The notes under the pieces were generated by a model, which had not been told where the DNA came from, made no database searches, and saw nothing but the letters and a program-made list of their open reading frames with translations. From positions 2,790,001 through 2,854,000 of the forward strand of contig CBDDCH010000002.1 of NCBI GenBank assembly GCA_965226215.1: DNA of 64,000 nucleotides, given 5' to 3'. The DNA is from G963668345 sp965226215. GTDB lineage: Bacteria; Acidobacteriota; Terriglobia; Bryobacterales; UBA6623. The translations under genes were made by a program, and so were the position numbers. This document shows, one piece after another, positions 1-8,735 of the stretch (the stretch's first letter is position 1; each line of letters begins with the position of its first letter).

Positions 1-535
1 CGATCAAGTCTTGGTAGTGGGCGCGCGCCTTATCGTCCTGCTCTTCCCGCGCGTAAAGGTCCGCCAGGGCGAGTCGAGCGAGAGCGCCGATTTCCCCTTC
101 CGGCGCGTCGGCGACAAGCGACTCAAGCGGGGTCAGGGCTTGGTCGTATTTTTTTTGCTCTATCTCGAGCAGGGCCAGGTAGTATCGCGCAGCGTGTGCT
201 TCCGTTCGGTTTGAAAAGTCGGCGATGATCTTCTCGAGGGCTTCGGTGGTCTGATTGTACTTCGTGATAGATGTCGGAAAGGTCAGCTCGCCCATGCGTT
301 CTTCCGTGTCGACGCGGCCATGAAACATGTTGATTGCCTCGTGTAGCCTATGGCGCGCGGCATTGGATTGCGACTGCTCGTGCTGGCGATACCCGAAACC
401 GACTACGAGGAGGACGATAGCAATCGCTATCCAAACGATGAATTGATTGCGGTGCGAAGCGACATACTCGACGGAGTGCCCTACTTCCTTGCGGAAGCGA
501 TCTTCCTTGAGCTGCTTGCGGGAGATTCTAGCCAC
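1..535 (-). CDS. TPR membrane-anchored protein, YfgM/TolB-helper type (3' part outside window)
   Basis: Partial gene read from a GTG at 533-535 and still open at base 1, giving 178 residues. Residues 1-30 are charged, about 31-50 form one membrane helix (FIVWIAIAIVLLVVGFGY), and the rest is alpha-helical with tetratricopeptide-like repeats (around AHAARYYLALLEIEQKKYDQA). This N-in, single-helix plus TPR layout is that of YfgM-like proteins, which sit in the inner membrane with the TPR part outside and assist envelope protein biogenesis. It diverges from the histidine kinase at 859. The GTG was chosen because translation from it runs directly into the basic N-terminus; no ATG lies upstream in frame near it. 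The family call is by architecture only, since the C-terminal half is missing. Confidence 0.7.
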   Translation of the reverse strand, partial: MARISRKQLKEDRFRKEVGHSVEYVASHRNQFIVWIAIAIVLLVVGFGYRQHEQSQSNAARHRLHEAINMFHGRVDTEERMGELTFPTSITKYNQTTEALEKIIADFSNRTEAHAARYYLALLEIEQKKYDQALTPLESLVADAPEGEIGALARLALADLYAREEQDDKARAHYQDLI

Positions 536-858
536 AAGTTTGGAATCTGAAGCTGGGCGGTGTTACCTCGTCGCCAAGTGGGCGCTGAGCTGTCCGATGC
601 CGTGCTCTCCGTGCGCGGCGTTTATTCCGGCGTACTGAGAGAAACGCCTACGAGCAGGCTCTAGCGACCATGCTAGCAATGCGAGGAAATGCTGTCAAAC
701 AATCAGGTGTGGAGCGTGCGCCGATGGCCATTTGGTGGTGGGACGTTGTAGGACTCTTCTAAGGGATTCCGGTATACGGCCAGGGGTGGTCAGCAGTAGA
801 CAGAACTAAGGTAAAGACCTGAATCTTAAGGGAAAAGCTTGGCCTTTTCACCTCAGGC
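536..858. other. Divergent intergenic region
   Basis: This 323-bp gap separates the TPR gene (minus) from the histidine kinase (plus) and must hold both promoters. I see no convincing -35/-10 pair, operator palindrome or RNA structure in it. Confidence 0.5.
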
Positions 859-2484
859 ATGCATACTCGACTTGTTATGATGCGTGACCTGGAAAGGACT
901 CCGGTTCTTTCCCCAGACGTCGTAGTATTAAGTGAGCGACAGAAGTCCCGCATCCGCCGTTTAGCCGGTCGGTTGGGGCCGCGAGCGCAGGCGATCGAAA
1001 ACCGCTGGCGCCGGCGGCTCGCGAAGATTGCGGGGGACGACTTGGACGGCCCGCGTCTTCGAGCTTTGGCCTCGATCAATCCGGGATCGTGGTCCGAACT
1101 GCTGGCCAAGGGGGAAGTGGGCCAGTTCCTTGAGCAGGTGGAATACCACGGACGCCGACTCGCGAAACTTGACGTGCCTCCTGATGACGTTTTGGCGTCG
1201 CTCGAAGAATATGAAGAGGCACTACTTCCCGACCTGAAGCGTTTCTATCCCTCGCAGTTCACAGACTACATCGCAGCGCTCGACCATCTCTATTTTTGCG
1301 TCAAGCTGACCTTGAATAACGCCTATTACCAGGTCCGTGACCTAGAAGCGGATGCCTTCTATCAAGTTTTGCAGGACCAACTGGAGTCCCCGGGCGTACG
1401 GGAGTTGTTGCAGCGTGTGTTGGAAACCCTCATGCGAACCTTCCGAGCGCACGGAGGAGTGATTCTGCTTCGGGAACCGGGTTCGCGCAAACTGGTGGTT
1501 AAAGCTTGGAAGGGCCTGGATGAGGATCTCGCTAAGTGCTTCAACACGACAGTCGGCCGCGGGCTAGCAGGCCAGATTGCTTCTCGTGGGCAGCCGCGCG
1601 TGGTGGTTGACCTGAGGAACGAACCGCTGGTGAAGAAGCCCCAGATTCGCGAGGCCTTCCGCAGCCTGTGGGGTGTCCCTCTCAGTATCGCCGGGAACGT
1701 GACAGGAGTGCTGCAGCTAGGGTTTGCCCAGGAGTACCACTGCCTGCCACGCGAGATGAAGCTGCTGGAGGCGATCGCTGAGCGCTGTGCACACGCCATC
1801 GACAAAGCGCAATTGCACGAGGAGCTGCGTCACCGCGAGGAGCAGATTCGCGAACTGGGCGAGCACATGGTGACCGTCGAAGAAGAAGAACGCCGCAGGA
1901 TCAGTCGCGAGCTGCACGACGAGGTTGGACAATCGATGCTAGTCATCCGATTGTACCTGGAGATGCTGCAGCGCGATCTGCCGGCAGAGGCCGCGCATCT
2001 CAGCCCGAAATTGGAAGAGACGCGGCGTCTCACAGAACAAACCATTCGGGAAATGCGGCGTTTGATTTCCGCATTGAGTCCCAACGTGCTCGAGCAACTC
2101 GGCCTGCCCGCCAGTGTGCGACAGGTTGTGAGCAGCTTTAGTCGGACCTTTCCCGGCAAAGTGCGGGTTCGTATGTCGAAGCTTGAGCAGTTGCCCCGAA
2201 GTAGTGAGATCATGCTGTATCGGCTGGTGCAGGAATGCTTCAGCAACGCGGTAAAACATTCCCACGCCCAAAACGTCAACCTGCAGCTGGCCCGGCGGAA
2301 CGAGGTTGTCCGCCTGAAAATGAAAGACGACGGTGTGGGCTTCGAGGTGAATGAAGCAGCCCGCAAAACGGACTCGTTCGGGTTGACGGGGATGCGGGAA
2401 AGGGTCGCCCTGCTCGGCGGTGAAATTGATATTCAGTCCTCTCCGGGTAAGGGAACGAAGGTTGAAATTTCGATTCCGGTTTGA
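859..2484 (+). CDS. GAF-domain sensor histidine kinase, NarL/HisKA_3 class
   Basis: A 541-residue soluble sensor kinase. Residues about 30-160 are a helical N-terminal region of unknown role, about 178-317 form a GAF domain, and a coiled linker (320-345) leads to the HisKA_3 phospho-acceptor box RRRISRELHDEVGQ with His353. The C-terminal ATPase has an N-box (NAVKHSHA), a G1 box (DDGVGFEV) and a G2 region ending GKGTKVEISIPV. There is no membrane segment, so the input is probably cytoplasmic and binds or is sensed by GAF. The next gene, 52 bp downstream, is a NarL-type regulator and the obvious partner. ATG 859 is the first start; a second ATG-ATG pair lies seven codons on, and neither has a strong ribosome site. 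Confidence 0.9.
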   Translation: MHTRLVMMRDLERTPVLSPDVVVLSERQKSRIRRLAGRLGPRAQAIENRWRRRLAKIAGDDLDGPRLRALASINPGSWSELLAKGEVGQFLEQVEYHGRRLAKLDVPPDDVLASLEEYEEALLPDLKRFYPSQFTDYIAALDHLYFCVKLTLNNAYYQVRDLEADAFYQVLQDQLESPGVRELLQRVLETLMRTFRAHGGVILLREPGSRKLVVKAWKGLDEDLAKCFNTTVGRGLAGQIASRGQPRVVVDLRNEPLVKKPQIREAFRSLWGVPLSIAGNVTGVLQLGFAQEYHCLPREMKLLEAIAERCAHAIDKAQLHEELRHREEQIRELGEHMVTVEEEERRRISRELHDEVGQSMLVIRLYLEMLQRDLPAEAAHLSPKLEETRRLTEQTIREMRRLISALSPNVLEQLGLPASVRQVVSSFSRTFPGKVRVRMSKLEQLPRSSEIMLYRLVQECFSNAVKHSHAQNVNLQLARRNEVVRLKMKDDGVGFEVNEAARKTDSFGLTGMRERVALLGGEIDIQSSPGKGTKVEISIPV

Positions 2485-2536
2485 GTGATGAGTGGTTCGC
2501 ATACAAAAAGGAGCCGAGGTACGAGGTAAAAAGCAA

Positions 2537-3202
2537 ATGTCGAAAATCCGAGTGCTGTTAACCGACGATCACACCCTGTTTCGGCAGGGAATTCACACTC
2601 TCTTGGCGGAAGAAAGGGACATCGACGTGGTGGGTGAAGCTGCCAATGGCACCGAGTCAGTGGAGAAGATTAGCTCCCTGCGGCCGGATGTTGTGCTGAT
2701 GGACATCGGCATGCAGGGACTGTCAAGTTTCGAAGCGACTCGCCAGATCAAGAAAATTCGTCCTGAAACAAAGATTCTGTTCCTGACGATGTACGATGAC
2801 GAAGATTACTTGGTCGAGTGCATGGAAGTGGGCGGTAGCGGGTACGTGCTCAAAGACAGCCCCGCGCCGCAACTTTTGGCCGCCATCCGCGATATCTATC
2901 GCGGAGGAAGCTATCTCAGTCCAAAGATGCTTTCTCAACTGGTGGACGACTTCCGGTCGCGCATCAAGACGACTCACCGCCTACCGCGGTTTGCGACACT
3001 GACGCCGCGAGAGAAAGAAATCTTGAAGTTCCTGGCCGAAGGACAATCAGTCAAGGAGATCGCCACCCACCTGAACCTGAGTGTGAAGACGGTCGAGGCG
3101 CACAAGTTCAACCTAATGCGCAAGCTCGACATCCACAACAAGGCGCAGTTGGTGCAATACGCGATCCAGAAGAAGATCATCAAGATCCCCATTGGACCTT
3201 GA
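2537..3202 (+). CDS. NarL/FixJ-family response regulator
   Basis: A 221-residue regulator: receiver domain (residues 4-120) with the acidic pair DD at 10-11, phospho-acceptor Asp56 in VVLMDIGM and Lys106 in GYVLKD, then a LuxR-type helix-turn-helix (about 160-218; LTPREKEILKFLAEG, SVKTVEAHKFNLMRKL). It presumably receives phosphate from the kinase encoded just upstream and binds DNA as a dimer. The start at 2537 is preferred over an in-frame start at 2492 because the receiver fold begins at once and a GAGGT motif lies about 10 bp upstream. Targets are not evident from the sequence. Confidence 0.92.
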   Translation: MSKIRVLLTDDHTLFRQGIHTLLAEERDIDVVGEAANGTESVEKISSLRPDVVLMDIGMQGLSSFEATRQIKKIRPETKILFLTMYDDEDYLVECMEVGGSGYVLKDSPAPQLLAAIRDIYRGGSYLSPKMLSQLVDDFRSRIKTTHRLPRFATLTPREKEILKFLAEGQSVKEIATHLNLSVKTVEAHKFNLMRKLDIHNKAQLVQYAIQKKIIKIPIGP

Positions 3203-3692
3203 GGCCGAAGCAGCCGGACTGGTAGTTCGGTGGTCCAGTCACGTGCCGACCCGGCGGCGGGGGTAAGCTCTCCGTCACGTAAGGTTGTTGGTATCGCCCT
3301 CCGGCTTGCGCCGACTCCTGACGGGCTGTGTTTGGCTAACGCTCAACTCGAACTCCCCGGCACCGAAGCGGAAATCGCACACCTGGTCTCGTAATCCCGA
3401 TGATTGCTAGGCCTCGCTATACCCGCTGGGGTCAAGAAGCGTTTTGGCTGCCCAAGGCTGTCCCGATCTCGAGGTTAGCTCTCTCAGAGTCTCCGGGCTA
3501 GTTTCAGCAGGATTGTTTCTGAGTCCCTCCGGCGCTTTGTTGCTTGGTTCAGAATCGATCCTCCGGGACGGCCAAGCACTGGTCTGTGATGGGTCGCGGC
3601 AGAGAGCTTTGCTTCAACCTTCCAGGAGCCAGATCAAGGCACGGAAAAGGAGCGGAGAATCCCAACGGAAACTTTTGAACCGAGGTGCCGGC
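3203..3692. other. Intergenic region without recognisable gene
   Basis: About 490 bp between the response regulator and the feoAB promoter. A 106-codon frame from 3444 to 3764 exists, but its composition is not protein-like and it runs across the feoA promoter and operator. No repeat or RNA structure was recognised. Confidence 0.5.
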
Positions 3693-3722
3693 TTGACATC
3701 CCCTCGCAGTCCTTCCGATACT
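3693..3722 (+). promoter_or_regulatory. Candidate promoter of feoAB
   Basis: A perfect -35 hexamer TTGACA (3693-3698), an 18-bp spacer, and a -10-like GATACT (3717-3722, four of six consensus bases). Transcription would start near 3729, directly at the operator palindrome and about 28 bp before the feoA start. Confidence 0.55.
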
Positions 3723-3731
3723 GAAGGCAAG

Positions 3732-3748
3732 TTGCAACTGAGTTGCAA
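3732..3748. promoter_or_regulatory. Palindromic operator, Fur-like 7-1-7 geometry
   Basis: TTGCAACTGAGTTGCAA is a perfect inverted repeat (two 8-bp arms around one base), located between the -10 element and the feoA start. The inner TGCAACT-N-AGTTGCA has the 7-1-7 layout of Fur boxes. A repressor bound here would cover the transcription start. That the regulator is Fur, and not another metal sensor, is inference from the iron-uptake genes behind it. Confidence 0.55.
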
Positions 3749-3756
3749 AAGCGGCT

Positions 3757-4038
3757 GTGAGTAGTTACCCCACCCGTGACTCTAAGGCCTTGACGCTTGT
3801 CGATCTCGATGAGGGGCATGAGGGAGTTCTTGAACGCATCGACCTGCCCGATGACGAGGCACGCCGGCTCATGGCGCTCGGTTTTCTGCCCGATAGTCAC
3901 GTAACCGCTGCTCGGCGTTCCCCGTTTGGCGACCCCACGATTTATCGCGTAGACGGGTCCGAAGTCGCATTGCGTCGCGAGACGGCCGCTCGCATGATTC
4001 TGCGCTCCTCTGCGACGAATCGGCGGGATGCCCCATGA
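3757..4038 (+). CDS. feoA: Ferrous iron transport protein A
   Basis: A 93-residue protein with one FeoA (SH3-like) domain at about 11-83: TLVDLDEGHEGVLERI, then RRLMALGFLPDSHV and a hydrophobic C-terminal strand. FeoA is a small cytoplasmic partner of the FeoB iron transporter. The frame opens with GTG at 3757, nine bp after the operator palindrome, without a clear Shine-Dalgarno sequence; a TTG further in is an alternative. The stop overlaps the feoB start by four bases (ATGA, 4035-4038), so the two are translationally coupled. Confidence 0.88.
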   Translation: MSSYPTRDSKALTLVDLDEGHEGVLERIDLPDDEARRLMALGFLPDSHVTAARRSPFGDPTIYRVDGSEVALRRETAARMILRSSATNRRDAP

Positions 4039-5924
4039 GCCACTGCGACACGAGCACCGGTGTAGCCGAGGTCACGCCTCCGTCCGCGACCCCCTCTAGA
4101 CAGCGACGTATTGTGGCCGTTGTAGGGCCTCCCAACTCCGGAAAGTCCACCCTTTTCAATCGATTGACGGGTTTGCGCCAAAAGGTCGCCAACTACCCCG
4201 GCGTCACGGTCGAAAAAAGGCTGGGTCGAATGAGGCTTGATAACGGCGAGCAGATTACGCTTGTCGACCTGCCCGGACTGTACAGCCTCGATCCGCGGAC
4301 CGAGGACGAACAGATCACGCACGATGTTCTGCGGGGCGAACTCGACGACCTTGAAAAGCCGGATGCGATTATTCTGATTCTGGATTCCACCAATTTGGGT
4401 CGCAACCTGGCGCTAGCCGCCCCCATTCTAAGTCTTGGCATACCTACCCTGGTCGGTCTCAATATGGCCGACGATCTGCGGTCTCGCGGCGGCGCCCTCG
4501 ACACAGACGCTCTTTCCGAGCGGGTAGGCGGGCCCGTCGCGCTCATCAGCGCGCGACGCGGTGAGGGCATGGACGCCGTGCGGAAGTTTCTCAACGGCGC
4601 GTTCGTTCCGCCGCCTCAACGCCAGTTGCCGGTCATTCAGGACATTCCGGCGTGCCGACAGTGGGCGGGCCGCCTGAGCAGCGAGGCCGGCTATCGTCCG
4701 CCCGCACCGGCTGTGTGGACCCACCGGTTGGACGCGGTGTTCTTGCACCCCTTGGCCGGCCCTGTTGTTTTCGGACTCGTTGTGGTGGCTGTTTTTCAGG
4801 CGATTTTCACCTGGGCGCTGCCTCTCATGGACGGTGTCGATAGCTTGATCGGCGCCTCGGGCGCATGGGTCGCCTCGATGCTGTCGCCTTCGTGGTTTCG
4901 GTCGCTGCTCATCGATGGGGTTTGGAGCGGTGTCGGTTCGGTGCTCATCTTCTTGCCGCAGATCTTGTTGCTTTTCTTGTTTATCGGCATCCTGGAAGAT
5001 TCCGGCTATCTAGCGCGGGGAGCGGTCATCGCTGATCGGACGATGGCGAAGGCCGGCCTGCAAGGGAAATCGTTCATTCCTTTGTTGTCTGCGTACGCGT
5101 GTGCGATTCCAGCTGTGCTCGCCGCGCGGACTATAGAGAATAAGCGCGACCGGATGGCGACTATCTTGATCGCTCCGTTCATGACTTGCTCTGCACGGCT
5201 ACCGATTTACATCCTGGTGATTGCCGCCTTCGTGCCGGAAGAACCCTTGCTGGGACCGTTTCTGGGGACCCGGGCCGCAGCCCTGCTCAGTCTGTATGTC
5301 TTGGGATTCGTGGCGGCGCTCGGTACCGCTCTGGTGCTCAAGTCCTCGGTCCTGAAGAGTTCGCCGACCCCGTTTATGTTGGAGTTGCCGCCTTATCGCT
5401 GGCCGACCCTGCGCTCGCTTGGCTTGAGGTTGATGGATCGAGGGAAGGTCTTCTTGCGGCGCGCGGGGACGGTGATACTAGCAACGGCGGTGGTATTGTG
5501 GGTTCTCTTAAGCGTTCCAATGCAAAACGGCGCTGCCCCACCGATTGAAGATAGTTGGGCAGGTTCACTCGGCAAGACAATCGAGCCGCTAATCGAGCCG
5601 CTAGGCTTCAATTGGAAAATTGGCATAGGGTTGCTAACGTCCCTGGCCGCCCGAGAAGTGATCGTCGCTACCTTGGGGACGATCTACGGTATGGAAGCCG
5701 ACGAGCGCTCGGCGGGTCTGCAAGGGGCGCTGAGATCGGAGCTAACGTTGGGCGGCGCCATTGCACTGCTGGTGTTCTTTGCCTTCGCGATGCAGTGCAT
5801 GTCGACGGTGGCGGTGGTGCGCCGCGAGACCGGCGGATGGAAGTGGCCGCTTGCGCAGTGGGGCTACATGACGGGACTGGCGTACGTCGGAGCGTTTGTG
5901 GCGAACGCGGTGGTCTCGCTGTAG
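4035..5924 (+). CDS. feoB: Ferrous iron transporter B
   Basis: A 629-residue inner-membrane Fe(II) transporter. The N-terminal G domain shows G1 GPPNSGKST (31-39), switch YPGVTVEK, G3 DLPGLYSLDP and G4 NMAD. A helical spacer follows, then the membrane part with both Gate motifs: the first contains CSARLPIY, with the conserved Cys, and the second contains AAREVIVATLG. It is shorter than the E. coli protein (773 residues), but all core parts are present and only peripheral loops and the C-terminal tail are trimmed. No feoC gene follows. Transcription is probably from the palindrome-controlled promoter ahead of feoA. Confidence 0.95.
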   Translation: MSHCDTSTGVAEVTPPSATPSRQRRIVAVVGPPNSGKSTLFNRLTGLRQKVANYPGVTVEKRLGRMRLDNGEQITLVDLPGLYSLDPRTEDEQITHDVLRGELDDLEKPDAIILILDSTNLGRNLALAAPILSLGIPTLVGLNMADDLRSRGGALDTDALSERVGGPVALISARRGEGMDAVRKFLNGAFVPPPQRQLPVIQDIPACRQWAGRLSSEAGYRPPAPAVWTHRLDAVFLHPLAGPVVFGLVVVAVFQAIFTWALPLMDGVDSLIGASGAWVASMLSPSWFRSLLIDGVWSGVGSVLIFLPQILLLFLFIGILEDSGYLARGAVIADRTMAKAGLQGKSFIPLLSAYACAIPAVLAARTIENKRDRMATILIAPFMTCSARLPIYILVIAAFVPEEPLLGPFLGTRAAALLSLYVLGFVAALGTALVLKSSVLKSSPTPFMLELPPYRWPTLRSLGLRLMDRGKVFLRRAGTVILATAVVLWVLLSVPMQNGAAPPIEDSWAGSLGKTIEPLIEPLGFNWKIGIGLLTSLAAREVIVATLGTIYGMEADERSAGLQGALRSELTLGGAIALLVFFAFAMQCMSTVAVVRRETGGWKWPLAQWGYMTGLAYVGAFVANAVVSL

Positions 5925-6307
5925 GTTGGCGTGCCGAGGTCTCGCTCGCCCGGGTTGAAAGTCGCCTAGTTTTCTTAAAGCGTTCGACGGAGCCACCGGC
6001 GTGAGCTCGCCCCACGCCCGAACGTACGCGGCTCGAACGGAATGGGAGGACGGGTTCACCTCAAGTGCCACCGGTGTCTCGGGGTGTCTAAAGAGAGTGC
6101 GCCGCAGTTCTGTAGGCTCATGTCTTCTCAGCTGGTGAATAGCGGGGCAAGCCGGTGAGCTTAAGCGCCGGATGGACTGAACGCCGCAGGCTGAGAACGT
6201 GCGCCCCGACGTGAGCCCTACCGGCTTAGACGAAAACTGCTCGAAAAAGAAAACTCTCGTTGATTTTCAGGGGGTAGTACTGTTTGAACGCCGGCTGGCG
6301 CGACTTT
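5925..6307. other. Intergenic region between convergent genes
   Basis: About 380 bp between the 3' ends of feoB (plus) and the response regulator (minus). No coding frame with protein-like composition. A stretch near 6150-6230 contains CTGAGA next to GC-rich arms but lacks the rest of a TPP-type riboswitch and faces no gene start. Confidence 0.45.
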
Positions 6308-6991
6308 TTAGTCTACTTTTCTCTCCAGGGCGTACAAAGCCAACTCGACGCGGTCAGCCACCCCCAGCTTGTCGAAGATCTTGTAAAGGTGGTTCTTGAC
6401 CGTCTGCTCGGCGACATACAGCTTGCCGGCGATCTCCTTGTTCTTAAGACCCTGGGCCACCAGGGCAACGATTTCTTTTTCGCGGTCACTGAGACTTCCG
6501 TTCTTACGTCTCTCTGCCGGATTGTCGGTAGAGCCGGGGAAATGCTCCATCAGGGCAGCTATGCCCTTTGCGTCAAGCCAAATGCCACCGTCGTGCACCT
6601 TTCGAATACTCTCGGTTAGCAGCTTCGTCGCTGACTGCTTGAGGACAATTCCCGAGGCGCCATTCTTCATGGCATGGACATGTTCGCTGGGGTCCTCGGA
6701 CGCGGTGAGGACGATGACTTTCGTCTTGAGTTGGCTCTGGTCAACACTGTTCAATGCCGCGATCCCGCCGCGCTGTGGCATGGAAAGGTCGAGTAGCAGA
6801 ACATCCGGCTCAACCTCAACGAGGATATCCACGACTTCAGTGCCATCTTGGGCTTCGGCAACGACTTCAAAATCACGCTCGAGCGACAATAGCTTGCGGA
6901 GGCCGTCACGGAAGACAGGGTGATCGTCTCCTAAAGCAATTCGGATTGGCTCCGCCGTTCGGTCAACGCTGGTGTCCGTATCAGAGTGCAT
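6308..6991 (-). CDS. NarL-family response regulator, orphan
   Basis: A 227-residue regulator with receiver domain (about 16-130; GDDHPVFRDG, phospho-acceptor Asp68 in DVLLLDLSMP, Lys118 in SGIVLK) and a LuxR-type helix-turn-helix (about 162-222; LSDREKEIVALVAQGLKNKEI, VAEQTVKNHLYKIFDKLGV). No histidine kinase lies next to it: feoB ends on one side and an IS1595 element sits 170 bp upstream of its start on the other. It may be served by a distant kinase. The insertion leaves about 170 bp of native upstream DNA, so the promoter may or may not be intact. Confidence 0.9.
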   Translation of the reverse strand: MHSDTDTSVDRTAEPIRIALGDDHPVFRDGLRKLLSLERDFEVVAEAQDGTEVVDILVEVEPDVLLLDLSMPQRGGIAALNSVDQSQLKTKVIVLTASEDPSEHVHAMKNGASGIVLKQSATKLLTESIRKVHDGGIWLDAKGIAALMEHFPGSTDNPAERRKNGSLSDREKEIVALVAQGLKNKEIAGKLYVAEQTVKNHLYKIFDKLGVADRVELALYALERKVD

Positions 6992-7159
6992 TTATAGGAT
7001 GTGCCTTTCCGTAGAGTGCACGCGAGGGCGTTAGTGTTACTTCTCATATACACCTGTTTTGGGTGATTCGTCGATAGACAAGAGGTACCGAAATGTTGAG
7101 ACGGATAGTACTCCCGACCTAGGTGCATTACCTAGGGGCAAGCTTTTACCTACGCGGAA

Positions 7160-7167
7160 ACGCATCA
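7160..7167. repeat. Target-site duplication, left
   Basis: ACGCATCA directly repeats the 8 bp at 8201-8208 on the other side of the IS1595-family element; 8 bp is the usual duplication length of that family. Confidence 0.9.
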
Positions 7168-8200
7168 AATGGGGTATCCACTTGACTCAGGTGACCCCAA
7201 GATGTAGTATGCGCCTTCGTGGAGGATTATCCACGCGACCTGCTCGAGTTCGAGGTACGCTTCGCCAGCGAAGAGGCCTGTCGCGACTATCTGTCCGCGT
7301 TGCGCTGGCCGGAGGGTTTCCGCTGTCCGGGATGCGGGCATGAGCGGGCTTGGCCGGTGCGCAAAGTGTGGTTCGAATGCGCTCGCTGCGGGCGGCAGAC
7401 GTCGGTGACCTCGGGCACGATCTTCCAAGACACACGTAAGCCGCTGCGGCTGTGGTTCCGGGCGATCTGGCACGTCACTTCGCAAAAGAACGGGGTCAGC
7501 GCGCTGGGTCTGCAGCGCGTTCTCGGGTTGGGCAGCTATCAAACCGCGTGGACCTGGATGCACAAGCTGCGGCGAGCGATGGTGCGTCCGGGGCGGGAGC
7601 GATTGGCGGGCGTAGTCGAGGTCGATGAGACCTATTGGGGCGCTGAGGAAGAGGGTGTGAGCGGCCGGCAGACCGAGCGTAAAGCCTTGATTGCAGTAGC
7701 CGCGGAAGAGAGAGGCCGCGGGCTAGGACGGATCCGCATGCAGCGCGTGCGGAACGCATCGGCGGCCAGTTTGATGCCCTTCGTGGAGGAGTCGGTCGAG
7801 CCGGGAAGCGTGGTGCACACCGACGGCTGGCTGGGCTACGAGCCGCTGGAGAAGAAGGGCTACCAGCATCGCATCGTCTTTCTGTCGGGCCGCCGCAAGC
7901 AGGCCTCGGAATTATTGCCGAGGGTGCACCAAGCGATCTCGTTGCTCAAGCGCTGGCTGCTGGGCACGCACCAAGGCGCGGTTAGCCACGAGCATCTGGA
8001 CTACTACCTCGACGAGTTTGTGTTCCGCTTCAACCGGCGCAACTCACGCAGCCGGGGAAAACTCTTCTACCGCCTTGTGCAGCAGGCAGTCGCCGTGGAC
8101 CCAACGCCGTATCGATCGATCGTCGCCGACTGGGACGCTGAGGCCCCGTGAGCCCAACCACAAGATGTTGGGGTTACCTGAGTCAAGTGGATACCCCATT
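7168..8200 (+). mobile_element. Complete IS1595-family insertion sequence, 1033 bp
   Basis: The element is bounded by 33-bp terminal inverted repeats (7168-7200 and 8168-8200) starting AATGGGGTATCC; the outer 25 bp match perfectly and the full arms have one mismatch. Identical 8-bp target duplications ACGCATCA flank it. One intact transposase gene fills the interior. Perfect duplications, near-perfect ends and an unbroken gene indicate a recent, possibly still mobile insertion. It landed between an orphan response regulator and an older IS256-type relic. Confidence 0.93.
7219..8151 (+). CDS. IS1595-family transposase
   Basis: A 310-residue transposase with an N-terminal zinc ribbon (C36-x2-C39 and C54-x2-C57) and a DDE-type catalytic core: first Asp136 in VVEVDETYWG, second in VVHTDGWLGY, and a C-terminal segment HEHLDYYLDEFVFRFNRR that supplies the remaining conserved positions of the ISXO2/IS1595 fold. 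GTG at 7219 is the start; it lies just inside the left terminal repeat, as expected for a compact IS. The frame is intact from start to stop. Confidence 0.93.
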   Translation: MEDYPRDLLEFEVRFASEEACRDYLSALRWPEGFRCPGCGHERAWPVRKVWFECARCGRQTSVTSGTIFQDTRKPLRLWFRAIWHVTSQKNGVSALGLQRVLGLGSYQTAWTWMHKLRRAMVRPGRERLAGVVEVDETYWGAEEEGVSGRQTERKALIAVAAEERGRGLGRIRMQRVRNASAASLMPFVEESVEPGSVVHTDGWLGYEPLEKKGYQHRIVFLSGRRKQASELLPRVHQAISLLKRWLLGTHQGAVSHEHLDYYLDEFVFRFNRRNSRSRGKLFYRLVQQAVAVDPTPYRSIVADWDAEAP

Positions 8201-8208
8201 ACGCATCA
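8201..8208. repeat. Target-site duplication, right
   Basis: ACGCATCA, identical to 7160-7167; right flank of the IS1595-family element. Confidence 0.9.
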
Positions 8209-8343
8209 ATCTAAAGACCTTAACGAACAAGAGCAACACCGATTGCGCCAGCGATTGGTTTCGTGCAACGGAATTGGACAGGCTGGCGACCGCTAGTTGC
8301 GGGTGGATCCCAAAGTCCGGAATTCTCCAACTGGGTGCTCCGG

Positions 8344-8735
8344 TTAGTGCTTTTTAGTGGAATAGCAGTCCTGCAGTACTTGGTTTCGGGTGTGCCGGAG
8401 GGTCTGCCGTTCTTCGCTCTCGCGCAGCGCCTGATAAGCGGGCACGGCCACTTCGCCGCCCGTCTTGCGGCGCAAGCGCGGTCGTTTTACCCGCAGTTGG
8501 CGGTCAGCCAGCCGCACCAGGCCGGGCTGGTGTCCGTGCCGACGCACCTCGCCCGAGACTTTTCCCGGTGTCTTCCCCCCGGCCACTTGCGCCGCACTTA
8601 ACGTGAGGCCAGCCGCGCTTCGCTGCTTAGATCCACCAGCGGCAACAGCATCTGGCTGTTGGTCTGACAGAGCGTTTGGATGGTCTTGTCCGCTCGCTTG
8701 GAGCCAGCCCTGCCAACGTGGTACTTTCGTTTCAC
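8344..8735 (-). pseudogene. Relic of an IS256-type transposase, N-terminal part
   Basis: Read from a GTG at 8733-8735, the first 45 codons (KRKYHVGRAGSKRADKTIQ...) end in a TAA; the reading then continues in another frame with GHQPGLVRLADRQLRVKRPR and GGEVAVPAYQALRE. That segment resembles the region of IS256/Mutator transposases in which a GHQPG-x-V motif precedes a basic strand and a PLESY-like motif. The gene is therefore frameshifted and lacks the whole catalytic core. Assignment rests on a short motif only. It lies between the IS1595 element and the pilin duplication. Confidence 0.45.

Noticed and set aside
3444..3764. A 106-codon frame between the response regulator and feoA
   Set aside because: Composition is not protein-like, no ribosome site, and it runs through the feoAB promoter and operator.
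6150..6230. TPP-type riboswitch suggested by CTGAGA and GC-rich arms
   Set aside because: The second conserved half is missing and no gene starts downstream; both flanking genes end here.
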